From DATIHF01 sp035480955 (GTDB taxonomy: Bacteria > Patescibacteriota > Microgenomatia > Woykebacterales > RBG-16-39-9b), in assembly GCA_035480955.1 (NCBI GenBank), contig DATIHF010000013.1, positions 1-9,907 of the forward strand: a DNA stretch of 9,907 bases, read 5' to 3'. Positions 1 through 5,246 of this stretch are shown one piece after another (positions within the stretch are counted from its first letter, which is position 1; every line of letters begins with the position of its first letter). The notes below the pieces were generated by a model, which was given only the letters and a program-made list of their open reading frames with translations, was not told the origin of the DNA and did not search any database. Made by a program: the position numbers and the translations under genes.

Positions 1-121
1 GTGTGACCATAATCGAAAATTACTACTTTTACCATTATTCTGATATTTTAGCAGCTTCAGCAAAAAATACTAAACACAATATTTAGTGTCTCATAGCTAA
101 TAATTATCTAATATGTAGTGG
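1..121. other. Upstream AT-rich stretch without a recognisable gene
   Basis: I see no convincing reading frame, tRNA or known RNA here. The stretch is AT-rich and contains one imperfect palindrome (67-89, ACTAAA/TTTAGT arms around a 7-nt loop). Its only run of A is on the left side, so if it were a terminator it would act on leftward transcripts, and no leftward gene is visible to use it. The stretch most likely separates an upstream gene outside the window from the dcw promoter. Confidence 0.5.
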
Positions 122-122
122 C

Positions 123-151
123 TTGACTAGGTTCAAAAATAACTTTAAACT
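123..151 (+). promoter_or_regulatory. Sigma70-type promoter of the dcw cluster
   Basis: TTGACT at 123-128 matches the -35 consensus at 5 of 6 positions. TAAACT at 146-151 matches the -10 consensus at 4 of 6, and the spacer is 17 nt. Transcription would start near 157-159, directly at the first MraZ-type repeat. It is the best-placed promoter upstream of mraZ. The transcription start is inferred, not observed. Confidence 0.6.
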
Positions 152-160
152 CTCTTTAAG

Positions 161-194
161 TGGTAAAAAAAGGAAAAAAGTGGAAAATAATGGA
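161..194 (+). promoter_or_regulatory. MraZ box: four TGG-type repeats with 10-bp period
   Basis: TGGT (161), AGGA (171), TGGA (181) and TGGA (191) begin at exact 10-bp intervals and are separated by A-rich spacers. Three of the four keep TGG; the second has AGG. MraZ proteins are known to bind tandem TGGG-type or AAAGTGG-type repeats with about one helical turn spacing just upstream of their own gene. Here the array lies between the promoter's -10 element and mraZ, overlapping the inferred transcription start, which suits autorepression of the cluster. The array is seen directly; binding is inferred from the family. Confidence 0.7.
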
Positions 195-349
195 AGACTT
201 CCACTCCTTTCAATACTCCATCGCTTCCCTGACCTAGTTAGGGAAAGCCTGCCCTCTGGACAGCAGGACACTCTTAGCACTTTAACTAGTTGAGAGCGGT
301 TTCCTCTATCCAATGGAGGACGAAAAACCCTGACCTTTTCGATCTTAAT
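191..349 (+). promoter_or_regulatory. Structured 5' leader of mraZ
   Basis: This untranslated stretch can form several stems. The clearest is TTCCCTGA/TTAGGGAA at 225-232 and 238-245 with a 5-nt loop and one G-U pair. A second is CCTGC/GCAGG at 248-252 and 263-267. CTCCAT (216-221) can pair with ATGGAG (313-318), and TCCTC (302-306) can pair with GAGGA (316-320); both would hide the GGAGGA ribosome binding site. I do not recognise a named riboswitch or leader family. Pairings were found by eye without energy calculation. Confidence 0.4.
315..341 (+). promoter_or_regulatory. mraZ ribosome binding site plus adjoining hairpin
   Basis: GGAGGA at 315-320 is a strong Shine-Dalgarno match but has no usable start codon 5-10 nt downstream. 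It is followed at once by CGAAAA (321-326) and TTTTCG (336-341), which form a perfect 6-bp stem with a 9-nt loop. If this stem folds, only 8 nt separate its base from the CTG at 350. This offers a way for a distant ribosome binding site to serve the start predicted from protein homology. Confidence 0.45.
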
Positions 350-781
350 CTGTTTTTAGGACACTATTCTCATCGTCTAGATCAAAAAAACCGCGTTTCT
401 ATACCAAAAAAATTTCGTGAACAGCTTCTAGCTGGTTGTATCATCACACGGGGTTTGGATGGCTGTTTATTTCTCTACAGCATTGAAGCTTGGGAAAAAC
501 TGAGCGAATCAATCCAAAGATTACCCTTGACCGGTGCCGATGCCAGAGCTTTCTCAAGATATATTTTCTCCGCCGCCGAAGAAACTACCTTTGACCCCCT
601 TGGACGAATCAAGATCCCAGAATATTTACTGCTTTACTCAAAGATTAACAAGGAAGTAAGCATTATCGGGGTTGGGGACAGAGTAGAAATCTGGTCAAGA
701 CAAAAGTACGAGCTATTTAGTAAAAAAATTGAGAAAAGTGGAGAAGAGCTGGCCGAAAAACTTTCGAAGGAAATTAACTAA
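350..781 (+). CDS. mraZ: Transcriptional regulator MraZ
   Basis: MraZ is a DNA-binding regulator that usually opens dcw clusters and represses its own operon. From CTG at 350 the protein has 143 residues, close to the usual MraZ length. Two SpoVT/AbrB-type half domains are visible, each with the D-x3-R signature: DQKNR at 11-15 followed by VSIPKKFR, and DPLGR at 82-86 followed by IKIP. MraZ proteins normally begin M-F-x-G, and the sequence from 350 reads (L/M)-F-L-G-H-Y, which is why I prefer this non-standard start. The frame stays open upstream to a TTG at 290, but that start lacks a ribosome binding site and would add 20 residues without family support. The stop lies 2 nt before rsmH. The TGG repeats at 161-194 are its probable operator. 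Function is well supported; the start is uncertain. Confidence 0.9.
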   Translation: MFLGHYSHRLDQKNRVSIPKKFREQLLAGCIITRGLDGCLFLYSIEAWEKLSESIQRLPLTGADARAFSRYIFSAAEETTFDPLGRIKIPEYLLLYSKINKEVSIIGVGDRVEIWSRQKYELFSKKIEKSGEELAEKLSKEIN

Positions 782-783
782 AA

Positions 784-1677
784 ATGGAGGATTTTCACAA
801 AAGTGTACTTTTTAAGGAAGCGCTCGAAGCTCTCAATATTGTCCCGGGAGAAGTCTATTTAGATGCAACACTAGGAAGCGCTGGACACACGAGAGGAATT
901 TTGGATTTTGGCGGGGACGTAGTAGCACTAGAAATTGATCAAGAAGCGCTCAACAGAGTGGCACAGCGTTTTGAAGCTAAGGAGAAAGACGGGGTTTGGT
1001 TAACACCAAAAAGCAATTTAAAAATTATTAACAAGAATTTTAAAGACCTAGACAAAGCTGCCCAGGAAGCTAGAGTAACAAGCTTTAGCGGGATTCTATT
1101 TGATCTTGGTGTCTCTTCTTTGATGTTTGATAGAGCTGAAAAAGGATTTTCTTTCAGCAAAGAAGGACCACTCGATATGAGGATGGATCAGTCATTGGCA
1201 GTAACAGCAGCAGATTTGGTCAACGGTCTGAGCGAAAAGGAGCTTAATGAACTATTTACTAAACTTGGTGAAATTGGTCGCGCACGACTTTATGCTCGTG
1301 CTATCACAGAGTACCGACTAGCAAAAAAGATTGAAACAACGACAGAATTGGCTGGGATTATCAACAGAATTACTAAAAAAAGACAAGGAGAGATCAATCC
1401 AGCGACGGCAGTATTTATGGCATTGCGTATCGCCGTCAACGATGAACTTAACAATTTAGAGGAGGCGCTGCCAAAAGCAGCGAAGCTATTAAGAAGTGGA
1501 GGAAGGTTGGTAGTAATTTCTTTCCACTCTTTGGAAGATAGGATTGTTAAGAATTATTTCAAAAACGAAGAAGGTTTGAAAGTGCTTACTGAGAAACCAA
1601 TTGTCCCGACGGACGTGGAAATTGCCGAAAACCGAAGAGCCCGAAGTGCCAAAATGAGAGTCGCGGAAAAAATTTGA
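784..1677 (+). CDS. rsmH: 16S rRNA (cytosine(1402)-N4)-methyltransferase RsmH (MraW)
   Basis: RsmH uses S-adenosylmethionine to N4-methylate C1402 in the ribosomal P site. The 297-residue protein shows the family blocks in order: HKSVLF near the N-terminus, the SAM-binding LDATLGSAGH (26-35), the acidic LEID (49-52), ILFDLGVSS (104-112), GFSFSKEGPLDMRMD (121-135), INPATAVFMALRIAVNDEL (204-222), VISFHSLEDR (244-253) and the C-terminal ARSAKMR (286-292). The usual glycine in the SAM loop (LGxGGH) is replaced to give LGSAGH. Length is slightly below the roughly 310 residues of the E. coli enzyme. ATG at 784 lies 2 nt after mraZ, with AAGGA at 767-771 as a distant ribosome binding site, so translational coupling to mraZ is likely. 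It ends in TGA, showing that TGA is a stop codon here. Confidence 0.97.
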   Translation: MEDFHKSVLFKEALEALNIVPGEVYLDATLGSAGHTRGILDFGGDVVALEIDQEALNRVAQRFEAKEKDGVWLTPKSNLKIINKNFKDLDKAAQEARVTSFSGILFDLGVSSLMFDRAEKGFSFSKEGPLDMRMDQSLAVTAADLVNGLSEKELNELFTKLGEIGRARLYARAITEYRLAKKIETTTELAGIINRITKKRQGEINPATAVFMALRIAVNDELNNLEEALPKAAKLLRSGGRLVVISFHSLEDRIVKNYFKNEEGLKVLTEKPIVPTDVEIAENRRARSAKMRVAEKI

Positions 1678-1732
1678 GACTTGGGAATTGAGAAATAACA
1701 AAGTTCACAATTCCGAATTTTCAAAAAATTCG
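1674..1732 (+). repeat. Heptamer repeats and two back-to-back hairpins between rsmH and ftsL
   Basis: Three near-identical 7-mers (TTGAGAC, TTGGGAA, TTGAGAA) run from 1674 to 1694, starting inside the rsmH stop region. GGAATTGAGAA (1684-1694) pairs with TTCACAATTCC (1704-1714), 11 positions with one A-A mismatch and a 9-nt loop. CGAATTTT (1714-1721) pairs with AAAATTCG (1725-1732), a perfect 8-bp stem with a 3-nt loop. Neither is followed by a U-run, so simple termination is unlikely; RNA processing or translational control of ftsL is possible. Confidence 0.5.
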
Positions 1733-1746
1733 AAAAAGCTGCCCAG

Positions 1747-2085
1747 ATGAAAATAATAAAAAAGCAAACAATTAAAAATGTTGCGCATGCGGGTACCGGA
1801 TTTTTCTACTACAGTAAGCTAATTATCTTTTTACTGATTCTTACAATTGGGCTACTCACCGCTAGAATTTATTTTTCCAACCAGTTGGCGATCTCTGGAG
1901 CGAGAGTGAGCTACTACGAAAACAAAATTGGTCAGTTGAAAGCAGATAACTCTTCAATTGAAAACCAGCTTTCACAAAAATCTTCCCTAGCTTTTGTCGA
2001 TTCCAAAGCATCTCAACTTGGCTTAGTCAAACTGCCCAAGGTCCAAGTAGTAAAGAGCACTGTACCGGTGGCTTTGTCTCAATAG
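1747..2085 (+). CDS. ftsL: FtsL/DivIC-like septum formation protein
   Basis: The 112-residue protein has a short basic cytoplasmic N-terminus (KIIKKQTIKN), one strongly hydrophobic segment at about 22-44, and an extracellular part predicted as coiled coil at about 52-80. It ends in an ASQLGLVKLPKVQVV stretch (88-102) like that found in FtsL and DivIC proteins. Such bitopic proteins act in the divisome with FtsQ/DivIB and activate the FtsW-FtsI synthase. Sequence identity in this family is low, so the call rests on topology, size and position between rsmH and ftsI, where ftsL normally lies. ATG at 1747 follows a 69-nt gap and has no clear Shine-Dalgarno sequence. DivIC (FtsB-like) is an alternative name. 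Confidence 0.8.
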   Translation: MKIIKKQTIKNVAHAGTGFFYYSKLIIFLLILTIGLLTARIYFSNQLAISGARVSYYENKIGQLKADNSSIENQLSQKSSLAFVDSKASQLGLVKLPKVQVVKSTVPVALSQ

Positions 2086-2088
2086 AAG

Positions 2089-2124
2089 AGTTACGCTAAA
2101 GCAGTAATTATTTAATTTTTTCTC
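2089..2124 (+). terminator. Weak hairpin plus T-rich tract between ftsL and ftsI
   Basis: AGTTACGC (2089-2096), a TAAA loop and GC-A-GTAATT (2101-2109) form an approximately 8-bp stem with one bulged A and one G-U pair. A T-rich tract follows at 2111-2122, including six consecutive T. It looks like a weak intrinsic terminator or attenuator inside the operon. The stem is short and AT-rich, so this is a tentative call. Confidence 0.2.
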
Positions 2125-2133
2125 AAACCTCGG

Positions 2134-3909
2134 ATGAAGAACTGGCGCTTTAGTGTTATTAAAATCTTTTTTCTATTGCTTGTTCTGTCCCTTTTTGGGA
2201 GGCTTTTTTACTGGCAAATTGTCAACTACAATAAACTCGCCGTCGCGGCTACTTCACAGCACCTCTCGACGATCAGAATAGATTCTCCGCGAGGTCGAAT
2301 ACTCTCAAGTGATGGAAATATCCTTGCCGGAAACCAAAAAGCTTACTTGCTCTACGCTCTAATTCCTGACATTAAGAAAAATCTCCAAAAGGGAGAAAGT
2401 TACTCTGAAAAGGTGGATGAACTTGTTAAACAAATTGAGCCTATTTTGTTTAGCGAAACCTTGGCCGACCAAGTAGAGCCAGAAAAAATCTCCCAAAAAG
2501 ATAAAGAAACACTAGAAGCAAATCTGATCAATAAATTAAAAGACTCACTCTCCTCTGAAAATTTGATTTGGGTCCCCCTTTTTAAAAAACTTTCAGCACC
2601 GGGAGAGGACCAAATTAAAAAATTAAAAATAAAAGGTCTAGGTTTTGAAGAGGAATCAGAGCGTTTTTACCCAGAAGGGTCACTCGCCTCTTCATTAGTT
2701 GGTTTCGTTGGGAAAGACAGTGAAGGAAACGACCAAGGCTACTTTGGTCTTGAAGGTTTTTACCAGGACCAGCTGCAGGGTCAGTCGGCGACTTTGACGC
2801 AGGAAGTTGACGCTAGCGGTCAGCCAATACTTTCAGTGGAAGAGTCTGCCTCCCGGCCAAAACAAGGACTTGATATTGAAACGACGATTGACCGGACCGT
2901 CCAGTACACGGTCGAAAAATATTTACAAGAGAGCGGCAAGAAATTTGGAGCCAAAAATGCTTCAGTGATAGTCATGGATCCAAAAACTGGAGCGATACTT
3001 GCTCTGGCCAACTATCCCAATTACGATCCAGGCAAATGGAACCAATATAGTGACGATATCAGGAAAAACAATGCAATTGCGGATGTTTATGAACCAGGAT
3101 CTACCTTTAAAGGTGTCACTGGTTCCATCGCAATCAATTCTGGCGCAGTGAAGCCAGATACGATTTGTCCTTGTACCGGACCAATAAAAATTGACAAATA
3201 CCAAGTCGAAACCTGGAACAACAAATACAACCCCAACTCCAATATGGCCGCGATCCTTGAACATTCAGACAACATTGGGGCAGCTTTCTGGGCCCAACAG
3301 CTCGGCAAAGACAAATTTATCAAAGGAGTAAAAAACTTTGGTTTTGGTAGTTTGACCGGAGTCGACTTGCAAGGGGAGGAAACTGGGTTGTTGAAAGCAA
3401 GACAGGACTGGGGAGATATTGATTTGGTGACTGGAGCGTTTGGCCAAGGACTTTCGGTGACGGCTCTTCAGTTGGCTGATGCTTACGCGGTAATTGCCAA
3501 TGGAGGAAAGCTGATGAAACCCTATGTGGTTTCCAAAGTTATTACCAAAGACAAAGAAATCAAAACTGCTCCAGTGCAGGTGCGCGAGATAATTAAAAAA
3601 GAAACTGCCGAGCAGATGCAGCAGCTCCTCCTCTCAGCGGTGGAGCAGGGGGAAGCAAAAAGAATAATTCCCAAGGGAATGAGGGTGGCAGGGAAAACGG
3701 GAACCGCTCAGATTCCTCTCAAAGGTCAGTATGATCCCAACAAAACTGTCGCTTCCTTTGTTGGCTTTGGACCAATTGAAGACCCAAAATTTGTCATGGT
3801 GGTGAAATATGTTGAGCCAAAACCAATTTACGGAGCCGAAACAGCCGAGCCGACTTTCTTTAAAATTGCCTCAGAACTATATAACTACTGGGGAATCCCC
3901 ACAAATTAG
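2134..3909 (+). CDS. ftsI: Septal peptidoglycan transpeptidase FtsI/PBP2 (class B PBP)
   Basis: The protein is a class B penicillin-binding protein that cross-links stem peptides at the septum. It has 591 residues, close to the 588 of E. coli FtsI. Residues 8-30 form a membrane anchor. The dimerisation domain begins with the SPRGRILSSDG block (51-61) and includes ERFYPEGSLASSLVGFVG (176-193). The transpeptidase domain contains all three active-site motifs: STFK (323-326, nucleophile Ser323), SDN (378-380) and KTG (521-523). No PASTA repeats follow. Its only two cysteines form a C-P-C pair (345, 347) shortly after the SxxK motif. ATG at 2134 is taken because the membrane anchor starts directly after it; no Shine-Dalgarno sequence is visible. 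Its place after the ftsL-like gene fits FtsI rather than an elongasome PBP2. Confidence 0.95.
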   Translation: MKNWRFSVIKIFFLLLVLSLFGRLFYWQIVNYNKLAVAATSQHLSTIRIDSPRGRILSSDGNILAGNQKAYLLYALIPDIKKNLQKGESYSEKVDELVKQIEPILFSETLADQVEPEKISQKDKETLEANLINKLKDSLSSENLIWVPLFKKLSAPGEDQIKKLKIKGLGFEEESERFYPEGSLASSLVGFVGKDSEGNDQGYFGLEGFYQDQLQGQSATLTQEVDASGQPILSVEESASRPKQGLDIETTIDRTVQYTVEKYLQESGKKFGAKNASVIVMDPKTGAILALANYPNYDPGKWNQYSDDIRKNNAIADVYEPGSTFKGVTGSIAINSGAVKPDTICPCTGPIKIDKYQVETWNNKYNPNSNMAAILEHSDNIGAAFWAQQLGKDKFIKGVKNFGFGSLTGVDLQGEETGLLKARQDWGDIDLVTGAFGQGLSVTALQLADAYAVIANGGKLMKPYVVSKVITKDKEIKTAPVQVREIIKKETAEQMQQLLLSAVEQGEAKRIIPKGMRVAGKTGTAQIPLKGQYDPNKTVASFVGFGPIEDPKFVMVVKYVEPKPIYGAETAEPTFFKIASELYNYWGIPTN

Positions 3910-3921
3910 TTGCTTCTAGGT

Positions 3922-3950
3922 TTGAGAAAGGCTTTCAGGTGTGCTAAAAT
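3922..3950 (+). promoter_or_regulatory. Internal promoter with extended -10, upstream of murE
   Basis: TTGAGA (3922-3927) matches the -35 consensus at 5 of 6 positions. TAAAAT (3945-3950) matches the -10 at 5 of 6, preceded by the extended -10 TG at 3942-3943, with a 17-nt spacer. Transcription would start near 3957, giving a leader of about 12 nt before ATG 3969. By consensus match it is stronger than the mraZ promoter candidate. It would let the precursor-synthesis genes be expressed independently of MraZ. Confidence 0.6.
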
Positions 3951-3968
3951 TTGCAAGTTAAACTTCAA

Positions 3969-5246
3969 ATGAAAGCGCTGATTCCACAGCCTGCAAAAAA
4001 TCTATACCATCTCGTAGTAGCCTTTTTTGCGGCCGTCTGGTTTCGTTTTCCCGCTCGGAAATTAAAAATAGTTGGAATTACCGGGACTGATGGTAAGACC
4101 ACAACCGTGAATCTGGTTTATCATATTCTGAACTCTTCAGGAGTGAAGGTTGGTATGATCTCCACTGTTTCCGCAAAAATCGGCGAGAAAACTTACGAAA
4201 CAGGTTTTCACGTTACCACCCCTTCGGCTTTTACAATTCAAAAATATTTACGAAAAATGGTAGATGAGGGGACAGAGTATGCTGTGCTGGAAGTAACTTC
4301 CCACGGGCTTGATCAGCATCGAGTTGCCTTTATTCCCTTTTTTATTGGATTGATAACCAATATTACCCCCGAGCATCTTGATTATCATCGAAGTTTCAAA
4401 AATTACGTTCTGGCAAAAGCTAAGATTTTACACAAGGTAAAATATCGTGTACTAAATGCGGAGGAAAGTGTTTTTGAGAAACTCAAGATGATGGGCAGTG
4501 GGCAACTAGTTGCTTTTGGGGGACTGAACACTGATTATTTTGGTGAAGTTGTCAGCTCTTATGATAATTTGAGTAACTTCGCGATTCACTACAAAACTAA
4601 ACAAAAACAACTAAAAACTCTAGTTGTCCAATCAAACTTGATAGGAGAGTTTAATTTACTCAACATTTTGGCAAGTTTTGCCGTCAGCAAAATTTTCGGT
4701 CTCGAGGATAAAAAAATTATTAATGCAATTTCTCACTTTGGTGGTGTTGAAGGAAGAATGCAGGAGATCTCCTTGGGTCAAGCCTTTAAAGTTTACATTG
4801 ACTTTGCTCACACACCGAAATCGATCGAGCTCGCCCTTGAGACTTTGAGAAAGGTGACTCAAAAAAAGTTGCTCGTGGTTTTTGGAGCCGCTGGAGAGAG
4901 GGACCCGAGCAAAAGAGTTTTGATGGGGCAGGTGGCCGCCCAAAAAGCCGATTTGATTATCCTGACCGCGGAGGACCCGCGTAGTGAGGATCCTGCCAAG
5001 ATCAATTCACAAATTGCCAAAGGAATTGAAAAAGAAGGCGGCAAATTAAATAGTAAATATTGGAAAGTAGTTGATCGCAGCCAAGCAATCAGCCAAGCAA
5101 TCGGCAATCTTGCCCAGGAAGGCGATACGGTAGCAATTTTGGGAAAAGGACATGAGAAAACGATAAATTTGGCTGGAAAAGAGTATCCTTGGAGCGATCA
5201 GGCGCAGGTTGAAAAAGCTTTAAAACAAAGGTTGGGTCAGTTATGA
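3969..5246 (+). CDS. murE: MurE-type UDP-MurNAc-tripeptide synthetase lacking domain 1
   Basis: Mur ligase that adds the third residue to UDP-MurNAc-L-Ala-D-Glu using ATP. Numbered from ATG 3969 (425 residues), it shows the Walker A motif GTDGKTTT (39-46), TTPSA (83-87), EVTSHGLDQHR (108-118), HLDYH (136-140), the probable carbamylated Lys150 in YVLAKAKIL, GRM (262-264), DFAHTP (278-283), EDPRSEDP (335-342) and GKGHE (392-396). The last two cover the amino-acid selectivity region: DNPR of meso-DAP enzymes is here E-D-P-R. The roughly 90-residue uridine-binding domain 1 of typical MurE is absent; only about 38 residues precede Walker A, including a hydrophobic stretch (about 12-28). An in-frame TTG at 3951 is possible but would lie upstream of the start site of the inferred promoter. 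It overlaps the next gene by 4 nt (ATGA). Confidence 0.88.
   Translation: MKALIPQPAKNLYHLVVAFFAAVWFRFPARKLKIVGITGTDGKTTTVNLVYHILNSSGVKVGMISTVSAKIGEKTYETGFHVTTPSAFTIQKYLRKMVDEGTEYAVLEVTSHGLDQHRVAFIPFFIGLITNITPEHLDYHRSFKNYVLAKAKILHKVKYRVLNAEESVFEKLKMMGSGQLVAFGGLNTDYFGEVVSSYDNLSNFAIHYKTKQKQLKTLVVQSNLIGEFNLLNILASFAVSKIFGLEDKKIINAISHFGGVEGRMQEISLGQAFKVYIDFAHTPKSIELALETLRKVTQKKLLVVFGAAGERDPSKRVLMGQVAAQKADLIILTAEDPRSEDPAKINSQIAKGIEKEGGKLNSKYWKVVDRSQAISQAIGNLAQEGDTVAILGKGHEKTINLAGKEYPWSDQAQVEKALKQRLGQL

Noticed and set aside
62..89. Palindrome ACTAAA/TTTAGT with an A-run, resembling a leftward intrinsic terminator
   Set aside because: The stem is almost all A-T, and no leftward gene to its right could use it; there is no T-run on the plus strand for a rightward one.
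241..280. GGAAAGCC-type stretch that recalls the start of RNase P RNA
   Set aside because: The match is a few bases only; the conserved RNase P core elements do not follow before the mraZ coding region.
104..313. Minus-strand 69-residue reading frame opposite the promoter and leader
   Set aside because: It lies antisense to a well-formed promoter, operator and leader, has low-complexity Leu/Phe/Ser composition and shows no recognisable motif or ribosome binding site.
1675..1698. Possible TGA recoding, as in Gracilibacteria, that would extend RsmH to the TAA at 1696
   Set aside because: The family end motif ARSAKMR is already complete before the TGA, murE also ends properly at TGA, and no internal in-frame TGA was noticed in any of the genes.
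2820..3447. Several minus-strand open frames within ftsI
   Set aside because: They are shadows of a high-confidence gene with intact catalytic motifs and have no independent support.
3951..3968. TTG at 3951 as the murE start
   Set aside because: It is in frame and possible on read-through transcripts, but it lacks a ribosome binding site and lies upstream of the start site of the strong promoter at 3922-3950; ATG 3969 fits better.
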